12,342 bases of DNA from LMEP-6097 sp049314535 (GTDB lineage Bacteria; Cyanobacteriota; Vampirovibrionia; LMEP-6097). Shown in pieces: positions 1-5,520 of this stretch (position 1 is the first letter of the stretch; each line of letters opens with the position of its first letter). The stretch lies in contig JBMOEX010000066.1 in the NCBI GenBank assembly GCA_049314535.1, positions 1 to 12,342 of the forward strand, written 5' to 3'. The translations under genes were made by a program, and so were the position numbers. Below the pieces are notes generated by a model. That model saw only the letters and a program-made list of their open reading frames with translations, made no database searches and was not told where the DNA came from.

Positions 1-1722
1 CCCAAGCATGCTAACCTGCCCCTCACTCATTAAATACTGCCAAGGATAACGCAGCGGCACAGAAATTTCACCATCTTGCTTTTCCCCCCAATCCTTAAAA
101 ACAAAATACTCAAAAGCCTCTTTAGAAATAGCCTTCTTATAATCCCCATAACTAGGCTCATCCCCTAACTCTGTTAATTCTAAAAACATCTTACTAAGCG
201 ATCTATCGCCACGTGAAATTAAAGCTTGAATCTGCGTCCATTTATAGCTTTCAGGGCGTACCTCTATGCCAGCAGGTCTTAGAGCTTTAGTAATTTTTTG
301 TAATTTTTTTTCGCTACTCGTATCTATCCCAAAGTTTTGAAAAGGGGTCTGTGCCTTCGGTGTAAAAATACTACAGCCCCAAGTAATTTTCAGTCTAGAG
401 AATGATTTTTTCAATCTTTTTAAAAGATCTATAGTAGCTTCAATATCAGCATCTGTTTCATAGGGCATGCCGACCATGCCATAGAGTTTCACCGCTTTAA
501 TACCGCCATTCAGAGCGTTTTCACAGGCACTAAAAATCTCAGCTTCGCTAAGCTTTTTATTCATAATCTCTCTTAATCTCTCTGAGCCACTTTCGATAGC
601 GATAGTCATGCTCTTCACGCCTAGCTCGACTAAAAGTTCTGCCATCTCTAAAGTCACAGTACCAGCACGCATAGAAGCGACTTGTGCCTGAGGCTTTTTC
701 GGATGAGCGACTAAATATTTTAAAAGCTCTATAAATTCTGGATGCTGAGTTACACTAGGTCCTAGAAGACCTATCTTATTAGTAAATTTTAAAAGATACT
801 CGACATTAGGAATTAAAACACTGTTAATATCTGGCTTCCTAAAAGGCAGCGTAAGATAGCTAGCTAAGCAGAATCTACACATCTCAGGGCAGCTTCTCAC
901 TACCTCTAAAAGAGCGGTGTCTTCCCAATACGCATCTGGAGCTATAACCGAACTATGAGCTAACTGCTCGGGTTTACTTTTTTCACGTTCTATTGCTTTA
1001 TAATTTTGCGGAGAATATTTAGCTACACCTTGTGCGTGTAGCGAAACTCCAATTTCTGCGTTTTCGCCCGCCTCATAACCCTCATTTACTGAAACTAAAA
1101 TCGCTTCATATAAAGAAGGAACATAAATTCCAGGTATCTCTTCAAAGCACCTTAACTTATCACCACGAGAGCCATTCAGGATCTGCTGCTCATGAGTTTC
1201 ATTTTCTGCGTTTTCATCTTGCCCGAAATCTTTACCATCACTAAACCCAAAAAATTTCTCAGTCTGCGACACTATCCCATCTATATTATTTTCACAATCG
1301 CCTATAGTAATAAAATCAAAAAAATCAGCCCAAGGCTCAGGATTCGCCGTAAGAACAGGACCCCCACCATAAACTAAAGGATGAGACATATCTCTATCTT
1401 TAGATAGCAGTGGAATATTTAAATCCTCTAGAGTTTTAATAATATTAATAAAATCCAGTTCCCAAGAGACAGAGAAACTTACTAAATGAATATCACGTGG
1501 AAACTTTTCATAGAAATTCGTGAAATATCTATAGGTAGAAGTTTTCTCATGCTCAGAAAAAAGTTTAAAAACTAACTGATAGCCAAGGCTCGCCATGCCG
1601 ACTTCATAGCTATTAGGAAAACAGTTAAGTACATTAATGTATCCTCCTTGCTTTCTTGTGAATAGAAATATTTCTTTTCTTAAAGCCTCTTGAAAATTAA
1701 TTGGTTTAGTAGCACTATCCAT
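1..1722 (-). CDS. Radical SAM protein with B12-binding-like N-terminus, partial (C-terminus off the window)
   Basis: The frame is open for 574 codons from ATG 1722 to the window edge. The N-terminal part (about residues 28-150, with YEVGMASLGYQL and YGGGPVL) looks like the Rossmann-type domain that precedes many radical SAM cores. I see no DxHxxG cobalamin signature, so B12 binding is doubtful. The 4Fe-4S cluster motif is C278-x3-C282-x2-C285, and ESGSER and KLYGMVGMP follow as typical SAM-core strands. The CRFCLASYLTLPFR and TQHPEF segments match, from memory, a cyanobacterial family of roughly 530-600 residues, so little is probably missing. Its reaction is not known to me. The start overlaps the end of aroQ by 8 bases without a clear Shine-Dalgarno site, which suggests translational coupling. 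Variable, acidic inserts near residues 160-190 and 215-225 both carry ENAE. Confidence 0.85.
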   Translation of the reverse strand, partial: MDSATKPINFQEALRKEIFLFTRKQGGYINVLNCFPNSYEVGMASLGYQLVFKLFSEHEKTSTYRYFTNFYEKFPRDIHLVSFSVSWELDFINIIKTLEDLNIPLLSKDRDMSHPLVYGGGPVLTANPEPWADFFDFITIGDCENNIDGIVSQTEKFFGFSDGKDFGQDENAENETHEQQILNGSRGDKLRCFEEIPGIYVPSLYEAILVSVNEGYEAGENAEIGVSLHAQGVAKYSPQNYKAIEREKSKPEQLAHSSVIAPDAYWEDTALLEVVRSCPEMCRFCLASYLTLPFRKPDINSVLIPNVEYLLKFTNKIGLLGPSVTQHPEFIELLKYLVAHPKKPQAQVASMRAGTVTLEMAELLVELGVKSMTIAIESGSERLREIMNKKLSEAEIFSACENALNGGIKAVKLYGMVGMPYETDADIEATIDLLKRLKKSFSRLKITWGCSIFTPKAQTPFQNFGIDTSSEKKLQKITKALRPAGIEVRPESYKWTQIQALISRGDRSLSKMFLELTELGDEPSYGDYKKAISKEAFEYFVFKDWGEKQDGEISVPLRYPWQYLMSEGQVSMLG

Positions 1723-2170
1723 CAATAAAATATTTCAAAGCAAGGATATAACTTTTAGCAGCGAAGCCCGATATCTGCCCCTTACAGACAGCCGCTATCA
1801 TCGACGTATGTCTAAAATCTTCTCTTGCATGAATATTAGATAAATGTACTTCTATCACGGGAACTTTTATAGATGAAATAGCGTCTCTAAGGGCAATACT
1901 CGTATGTGTATAAGCGCCAGCGTTCAGGATGATACCTTTCGTCTGCTGGGACTGCTCGCAATCTTCAACTTCTGCGTTTCCAGCTTCTTGAATTTTAGAA
2001 ACTAATTCTCCTTCGATATTCGACTGAAATGTTTCTATCTCTAAATTAGCTGTAGCCGCAAGTTGTATAAGCTGCTGATTAATATCAAGTAAAGTCTCCG
2101 AGCCATAATATTCTGGCTCTCTTTTACCAAGCATATTTAAATTAGGACCATGAATAACTAGGATTTTCAT
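1715..2170 (-). CDS. aroQ: Type II 3-dehydroquinate dehydratase
   Basis: Shikimate pathway enzyme that dehydrates 3-dehydroquinate to 3-dehydroshikimate; cytoplasmic, and a dodecamer in the known family. It has 151 residues, within the usual 140-155. The signature HGPNLNMLGKREPEYYG (7-23) carries the active-site Arg17 and Tyr of the flexible lid. LNAGAYTHTS (82-91) and EVHLSNIHARE (107-117) carry the substrate-binding Asn83, the catalytic His109 and the following Arg residues. FRHTSMIAAVCKGQISGFAAKSY (119 on) is the usual C-terminal part. Residues about 64-78 (GNAEVEDCEQSQQTK) are a polar insert where most relatives go directly from the helix to the GIIxNxG strand. The gene lies 35 bases after the response regulator and overlaps the radical SAM start by 8 bases, so the three are probably co-transcribed. 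Confidence 0.95.
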   Translation of the reverse strand: MKILVIHGPNLNMLGKREPEYYGSETLLDINQQLIQLAATANLEIETFQSNIEGELVSKIQEAGNAEVEDCEQSQQTKGIILNAGAYTHTSIALRDAISSIKVPVIEVHLSNIHAREDFRHTSMIAAVCKGQISGFAAKSYILALKYFIDG

Positions 2171-2205
2171 CTGCTTAAAAACTGAAACTGAATTTCAGAA
2201 CCCAA

Positions 2206-2592
2206 TTAAGTACTCGCTTTAGAAGTTACGTTGTTCACTAATTCGAGTAATTCTAAAGGACTAAACGGTTTAGAAATAAAATGATCTGCACCTATAGACT
2301 CAGCCCACTTCTCTTCTGTAGCCTGTCCTTTAGCGGTAAGAATAATTACCTTAATATCTTTAAGTTCTGGAGTTTGTTTAATCTTTTCACATACCTCAAA
2401 ACCAGACTGACCAGGCATCATGATATCCAAGATCAATAGATCTGGCTTATCAGCCTTAACTCTAAGCATTACCTCGTCACCATCTACGGCTTCTTGTATG
2501 AGGTACTTATCCTCTGCTTCGAGAACTGCTCTCACGAGAGTTCTTAATGAATCCTCATCATCAGCAATTAAAATTTTAATTTTTTCGCCCAT
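2206..2592 (-). CDS. Receiver-only response regulator (CheY-like)
   Basis: A single phosphoacceptor receiver domain of 128 residues with no output domain. The acidic pocket is D11-D12, the phosphorylated residue is D56 in LLILDIMMPG, the switch Thr is T86 in ILTAKG, and the conserved lysine is K108 in SKPFSP. All catalytic positions are present, so it should accept phosphate from a histidine kinase; no kinase is in the window. Such stand-alone receivers act through protein contacts (motility, a relay, or a partner output protein), and the sequence does not show which. An in-frame TAG just upstream fixes the ATG start. Only 35 bases separate it from the divergent rsmD, so its promoter probably lies inside rsmD. 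It leads the aroQ-radical SAM set. Confidence 0.9.
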   Translation of the reverse strand: MGEKIKILIADDEDSLRTLVRAVLEAEDKYLIQEAVDGDEVMLRVKADKPDLLILDIMMPGQSGFEVCEKIKQTPELKDIKVIILTAKGQATEEKWAESIGADHFISKPFSPLELLELVNNVTSKAST

Positions 2593-2627
2593 ATTAATCT
2601 ACTGCCATTTTATCATTAAGCTTTAAC

Positions 2628-3221
2628 GTGGGACTAAAACTAGTAAGTGGAAAATTCAGAGGGAAAACCCTCGCAACGACAGATAATGCCCGGGAACTTA
2701 GACCCACACAGTCTTTAATCCGTGAGGCCATTATAAATACCTGCCTTTCGTATTTTGATTTTAATTTTTCGGAAATAAAAGTTTTAGATATTTTCGCTGG
2801 AACAGGTGCAGTAGGATTCGAGTTTATGAGTAATTCTGCTAAATCAGTTTTATTTATCGAAAGAGATCCTAAATGCACAAAGCTTATTAAGGCCAATATC
2901 CAAAATTTACAATTAAATACCTCCGCCAAGATCTTTCCTTTAACGGCCGAAGCAGCAATAAAGAAATTATCGAAAAATAATTTTGAAATTATTTTCTTAG
3001 ATCCCCCTTACTCACTGCCTCCAAAAAAATTCCAAAAAATCGTCGAAAATATTTTTGAAGGAAAACTTTTATCAGAGCATGGTCTGCTTATAATCGAGTC
3101 AGGGAGCGGGAACTGGCTGGATCAGTCATTTAGTGGATGTTTAAGCCATTTAGAATTAGTGAAGAAAAAAGAGTATGGAGATAGCTCAATTTTTTTCTAT
3201 ACCAGCGATACAGAAAAATAA
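2628..3221 (+). CDS. rsmD: 16S rRNA (guanine(966)-N2)-methyltransferase
   Basis: Class I SAM-dependent methyltransferase that, in the known family, methylates G966 of 16S rRNA in the assembled small subunit. The product has 197 residues, close to the usual 180-200. It opens with the family's short N-terminal segment KLVSGKFRGKTL and then LRPTQSLIREAI (24-35), the RPTxxxxREA signature. The SAM-binding loop is VLDIFAGTGAVGFE (52-65), with acidic E78 closing motif II, and the catalytic DPPY is at 125-128. The start is GTG: in this frame no ATG exists between the upstream TAA and the conserved KLVSGKFRGK, and GTG 2628 gives the expected N-terminus. No strong ribosome binding site is visible. It is divergent from the response regulator and is followed 117 bases later by the HU gene, which has its own promoter. 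Confidence 0.93.
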   Translation: MGLKLVSGKFRGKTLATTDNARELRPTQSLIREAIINTCLSYFDFNFSEIKVLDIFAGTGAVGFEFMSNSAKSVLFIERDPKCTKLIKANIQNLQLNTSAKIFPLTAEAAIKKLSKNNFEIIFLDPPYSLPPKKFQKIVENIFEGKLLSEHGLLIIESGSGNWLDQSFSGCLSHLELVKKKEYGDSSIFFYTSDTEK

Positions 3222-3230
3222 TTTTGAGAA

Positions 3231-3245
3231 ATTTCCTTCGGAAAT
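3231..3245 (+). other. Short hairpin after rsmD
   Basis: ATTTCC-TTC-GGAAAT forms a six-pair stem directly behind the rsmD stop. No T-tract follows, so it is at best a weak terminator or an mRNA 3' end structure. It may be chance. Confidence 0.25.
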
Positions 3246-3247
3246 GG

Positions 3248-3276
3248 TTTACACAAAAATAACTTCCTAGTAAACT
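3248..3276 (+). promoter_or_regulatory. Predicted sigma70-type promoter of the HU gene
   Basis: TTTACA (3248-3253, five of six to the -35 consensus), a 17-base spacer, and TAAACT (3271-3276, four of six to the -10). It would start transcription about 50 bases before the HU start. GTTTAC (3247-3252) and GTAAAC (3270-3275) form an inverted repeat across the promoter, and TAGTAAAC recurs at 3315-3322, so a regulator or self-binding site is possible. Confidence 0.45.
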
Positions 3277-3325
3277 ATTTTTGAGACTGTTTAAAGATGG
3301 TCATCAATTGGGTTTAGTAAACAAT

Positions 3326-3330
3326 AGGAG
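3326..3330 (+). promoter_or_regulatory. Strong Shine-Dalgarno site of the HU gene
   Basis: AGGAG lies eight bases before ATG 3339. It is the only textbook ribosome binding site I see in the window. This agrees with high expression of a nucleoid protein and confirms the start. Confidence 0.8.
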
Positions 3331-3338
3331 AAAAACAA

Positions 3339-3740
3339 ATGAATAAATCTGAATTAATCGAAAAAGTAGCTGAAGGAACTGGTCTATCAAAAGTAGACGT
3401 TGACAGCGCTCTAAAAGCTATCCTTGCTGTAATCGTAGAAGAAATCACTAAAGGACGTAAAGTAACTTTAGTTGGTTTCGGTACTTTCGAAGCTAGAAAA
3501 AGAAAAGCTAGAATTGGCGTAAATCCACAGAAGCCTACTGAAAGAATCAAAATCCCTGCTAAGAAAACACCTGCTTTCTCTGCTGGATCTGAGTTCAAAG
3601 CTGCTGTACAAACAGGCAAAGCACCTGGCATCAAGAAACCAGTTGCTAAGAAAAAGCCTGCTGCTAAAAAAGCTCCTGCTGCTGCTGCAAAAAAAACAGT
3701 TGCTAAGAAAGTAGTTGCTAAGAAAAAAGCTACTAAGTAA
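3339..3740 (+). CDS. HU-family DNA-binding protein with a Lys/Ala-rich C-terminal tail
   Basis: Small basic nucleoid protein that bends and compacts DNA as a dimer. Residues 1 to about 93 are a complete HU/IHF core: N-terminal helices (MNKSELIEKVAEGTGLSK), GFGTFEARKRKAR (46-58), the arm with NPQ (62-64; Pro63 is the intercalating proline in the family), and IPAKKTPAFSAG (72-83). Residues about 94-133 form a low-complexity tail of PVAKK, PAAKK and TVAKK units, resembling histone H1 and the extended tails of some bacterial HU proteins. The usual length is about 90, so the tail adds some 40 residues. Codons favour GCT, AAA and GTA more than in neighbouring genes, which fits high expression. It is monocistronic: its own promoter, strong ribosome binding site and terminator. 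HU versus IHF subunit cannot be settled here; HU fits better. Confidence 0.95.
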   Translation: MNKSELIEKVAEGTGLSKVDVDSALKAILAVIVEEITKGRKVTLVGFGTFEARKRKARIGVNPQKPTERIKIPAKKTPAFSAGSEFKAAVQTGKAPGIKKPVAKKKPAAKKAPAAAAKKTVAKKVVAKKKATK

Positions 3741-3763
3741 GAAGCTTACACAATAAGTACTTT

Positions 3764-3798
3764 AAAAAGAGTTCTCAGTAATGAGGACTCTTTTTTTT
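3764..3798 (+). terminator. Strong intrinsic terminator of the HU gene
   Basis: AAAAAGAGTTCTCA pairs with TGAGGACTCTTTTT (14 pairs including one G-T wobble) around a GTAA tetraloop (3778-3781), and the strand ends in a run of eight T. It lies 23 bases after the HU stop. Confidence 0.9.
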
Positions 3799-3932
3799 GC
3801 TTACCACGCTTTATTTCTTGATAAAGAAGTGGGCTATCCAGGTACTAGGGACATTAGAAAGGCTCACGGACTTGTCAGCAAGGTCACAGAAGCCATTAAA
3901 AGTAAGCTTGCCTATATGGGTTCATATTTTTT
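3799..3932 (+). ncRNA. Candidate structured RNA in the HU-nuoA gap (unnamed)
   Basis: The 217-base gap between the HU terminator and nuoA is richer in G and C than its surroundings and folds by eye. A closing stem is GCTTAC (3799-3804) with GTAAGC (3902-3907). Inside it, one hairpin is CAC-g-CTTTAT (3805-3814) with ATAAAG-aa-GTG (3821-3831). A second has outer stem GGCT/AGCC (3861-3864/3891-3894) and inner GACTTG/CAA-g-GTC (3869-3885, loop TCAG). ATATG-GGTT-CATAT then six T (3914-3932) could end the transcript. It does not match tmRNA, SRP RNA or RNase P RNA as I remember them. Alternatively, an open frame from ATG 3781 to TAG 3954 (57 codons) has no ribosome binding site and begins inside the terminator. 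No promoter is evident. Confidence 0.3.
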
Positions 3933-4015
3933 ATATCAAGCGACTATAGCCTAGTCTTATACCGTTAACGATATCGAAAAAAATAAATTAAAAAATCAGT
4001 CCTTAGAATCTAATC

Positions 4016-4402
4016 CTAAACTGATTCCTGATTCCAATCCAGAGCACCCTTCTTCCATGCATAAAATAAGCCTATTAGAAGAATCGCTACAAACATAAAA
4101 GCCTCGAATATTATAAAGCCTCTAGTACCCGCTTCCATAAAGGTAAATAAACTAGCCCATGGCATTAAGAAAACGAACTCTACATCAAAAATTATGAACA
4201 TGATCGCAAAGAGATAGTATTTAATGTCGAACTGAACTTGGCTGTCCATCTCAGATTTCATACCACACTCATATGTGTCATTCTTAACAGCACCAGGACT
4301 GTAAATGCCACATATTCTCTGAATTGCGATACTCAAGGCAAGTAAAAATATGCCATTTAGAATAGCTACTACAGAGATGATTCCTATTTGTCCTGTTTCC
4401 AT
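4016..4402 (-). CDS. nuoA: NADH-quinone oxidoreductase subunit A
   Basis: Membrane subunit of respiratory complex I (ND3/NdhC family), 128 residues with three predicted transmembrane helices (about 7-29, 63-85 and 97-116). The TM1-TM2 loop has the family signature DTYECGM (42-48) and QFDIKYYLFAIMFIIFDVE (57-75), with acidic D73 and E75 near the quinone channel. The end, FYAWKKGALDW (113-123), is the usual C-terminal motif. Loop residue Cys46 corresponds to the cysteine of mitochondrial ND3 that marks the active/deactive switch; many bacteria have Ser there. It starts two bases after the folD TGA, so it is very probably translated from a folD-nuoA transcript. No nuoB or other complex I gene is beside it, which is unusual. 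The AWKKGALDW end is close to cyanobacterial NdhC. Confidence 0.93.
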   Translation of the reverse strand: METGQIGIISVVAILNGIFLLALSIAIQRICGIYSPGAVKNDTYECGMKSEMDSQVQFDIKYYLFAIMFIIFDVEFVFLMPWASLFTFMEAGTRGFIIFEAFMFVAILLIGLFYAWKKGALDWNQESV

Positions 4403-4404
4403 GG

Positions 4405-5337
4405 TCAGCTTAAATTATAAACTATCTTCCTTAAATACAAGTCCACCGTATTAGATAAAAGCATCGCCACCGTCATTAGTCCGACTCCGCCTGGTACTGG
4501 TGTGATGAAAGAAGCTTTCTCGGAAGCAGTTTTAAAATCTACATCCCCGACTATTTTTTTGAGTTCACTGCCATCTGCTTGCACTTGCATCACAGCATTA
4601 ATCCCGACATCTATTACTACGACTCCAGCTTTTAACCATGAACCTTGAATATAATTAGGTTTACCAATCGCTGCGACTATAATGTCTGCATTTTTACATT
4701 CTTCTGCTAGGTTAGCCGTGCGGCTATGAGCCATAATAACCGTGGCGTTAGCTTGATTTAAAAGAATCGAAATCGGCAAACCAACTAGGGTACTACGTCC
4801 TATAACTAAAACTCTTTTACCTTCGATCTTAATACCATACCTTTTTAATAACTCCATGCAGCCTTTTGGAGTGCAAGGATGTATCGCAGATTTAGAATTA
4901 GAGAGTAATCTACCTAGATTAGCTGTCGTTAGACCATCTACATCTTTATCTACAGATATAGAATCTACTATGTCTTGAGTAAACTCTCTTAAATGATCTG
5001 GCAGAGGTAGCTGCAAGAGAATACCGTCAATTCCTTGATCTTTATTGAACTCGGCTATCTGCTGTAGAAGTTCTTCCTTAGAAATGCTCGCAGCCATAAT
5101 TTTTTTTATAGATTTAATACCCACTGCTTCGCACGACTTCTCTTTACTACTCACGTAATAGTGACTAGCTGGGTCATCACCAACTAAAATCACCGCAAGA
5201 CAAGGAGGTCTTGAAAATCTCTCATCAAGCTTGTTTCCATCAGAAACAGTTAAAAATCCACTGATTTTTTTCTTTAATTCTTCTTTAATTTCAGCAGAAA
5301 TTTTCTTACCATCAATGATTTGAGCAGCTTCTAACAT
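4405..5337 (-). CDS. folD: Bifunctional methylenetetrahydrofolate dehydrogenase / methenyltetrahydrofolate cyclohydrolase
   Basis: Cytoplasmic one-carbon enzyme that interconverts 5,10-methylene-, 5,10-methenyl- and 10-formyl-tetrahydrofolate with NADP. The 310 residues hold every family motif: ILVGDDPASHYYVSSKEK (50-67) with the catalytic Tyr61/Lys65 pair, GILLQLPLP (105-113), DKDVDGL (130-136), PCTPKG (154-159), the nucleotide-binding GRSTLVGLP (180-188), HSRT (204-207), DVGIN (243-247), GDVDF (264-268) and ITPVPGGVGLMT (278-289). The last usually reads GGVGPMT, so Pro is replaced by Leu. Most relatives have about 285 residues; the extra length is mainly a polar loop (about 28-42) before RPPCLAVILVG. 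It is the first gene of a folD-nuoA pair. No good ribosome binding site precedes the ATG. Confidence 0.95.
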   Translation of the reverse strand: MLEAAQIIDGKKISAEIKEELKKKISGFLTVSDGNKLDERFSRPPCLAVILVGDDPASHYYVSSKEKSCEAVGIKSIKKIMAASISKEELLQQIAEFNKDQGIDGILLQLPLPDHLREFTQDIVDSISVDKDVDGLTTANLGRLLSNSKSAIHPCTPKGCMELLKRYGIKIEGKRVLVIGRSTLVGLPISILLNQANATVIMAHSRTANLAEECKNADIIVAAIGKPNYIQGSWLKAGVVVIDVGINAVMQVQADGSELKKIVGDVDFKTASEKASFITPVPGGVGLMTVAMLLSNTVDLYLRKIVYNLS

Positions 5338-5354
5338 ATTAAGAGATTTTAGCT

Positions 5355-5459
5355 TTAGCTAGTGAAATAATCCATAAAGTTTTCTGAGTCTATGATTTTT
5401 ATCTCTTGATATTCAGGATAATTTTTTAGCCACTGTGACTTCACAGATTTTACTAAATT
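5355..5459 (-). pseudogene. Possible 3' remnant of an unidentified gene between folD and the inverted repeat
   Basis: On the minus strand a 34-codon open stretch ends at TAA 5355-5357 and reads VKSQWLKNYPEYQEIKIID, then SENFMDYFTS. It looks like a natural C-terminus, and the ending IKIIDSENFMDYF recalls the last strand and helix of PIN-type toxins (…I-I-T-P-x-E-F-L…). Upstream it meets a TGA at 5460-5462, inside the inverted repeat, and has only GTG codons as starts. The simplest reading is the cut-off tail of a gene lost when the repeat and ATPase unit arrived. A chance open frame is equally possible in so short a stretch. Confidence 0.25.
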
Positions 5460-5486
5460 TCAAGTCAAACTTGAGATTTAGTAAAA
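5448..5486. repeat. 39-base inverted repeat upstream of the DUF4143 ATPase gene
   Basis: TTTTACTAAATTTCAAG (5448-5464) and CTTGAGATTTAGTAAAA (5470-5486) are reverse complements at 16 of 17 positions, separated by TCAAA. No T-run follows in a terminator-like position for either neighbour. The right arm contains TTGAGA (5471-5476), which could be the -35 of the ATPase promoter, so an operator is plausible. The whole palindrome is flanked by an imperfect direct repeat (TTCACAG-ATTTTA-CTAAAT from 5440, and TTCACAGGATTTATGCTAAAT from 5509, overlapping the ATG). Confidence 0.85.
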
Positions 5487-5501
5487 CTAATGTGGCATAA
5501 T
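5471..5501 (+). promoter_or_regulatory. Possible promoter of the DUF4143 ATPase gene
   Basis: TTGAGA (5471-5476, five of six) and CATAAT (5496-5501, five of six) have a long 19-base spacer. The -35 sits in the right arm of the inverted repeat, so a protein bound to the palindrome, or its cruciform, would block polymerase. AGGA at 5514-5517 is a usable, closely spaced ribosome binding site. Confidence 0.35.
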
Positions 5502-5520
5502 CTAAGTATTCACAGGATTT

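Noticed and set aside
1032..1377. Two plus-strand open frames (1032-1244 and 1192-1377)
   Set aside because: They lie antisense within the radical SAM gene, whose minus-strand frame has clear family motifs. Their sequences are low in protein-like character.
2182..2198. CTGAAA…TTTCAG inverted repeat between the response regulator and aroQ
   Set aside because: Six AT-rich pairs with no T-run; too weak to call a terminator or operator within an apparent operon.
2420..2929. Antisense open frames opposite the response regulator (2420-2626 +) and rsmD (2594-2929 -)
   Set aside because: The real genes on the other strand are fully supported by motifs; these are shadows with no recognisable domain.
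3314..3634. Minus-strand open frame opposite the HU gene
   Set aside because: HU has a ribosome binding site, promoter and complete fold on the plus strand; the reverse frame is a by-product of its biased codons.
3799..3932. Identification of this gap as tmRNA, SRP RNA, RNase P RNA or a tRNA
   Set aside because: Characteristic conserved segments (GGAAGGAAGCAGC-type SRP loop, tmRNA CCA end, RNase P core, tRNA T-arm with cloverleaf spacing) are absent.
3781..3954. 57-codon frame starting with ATG inside the HU terminator
   Set aside because: There is no ribosome binding site, the start is in the terminator stem, and no family is recognised. Kept only as the rival explanation for the RNA candidate.
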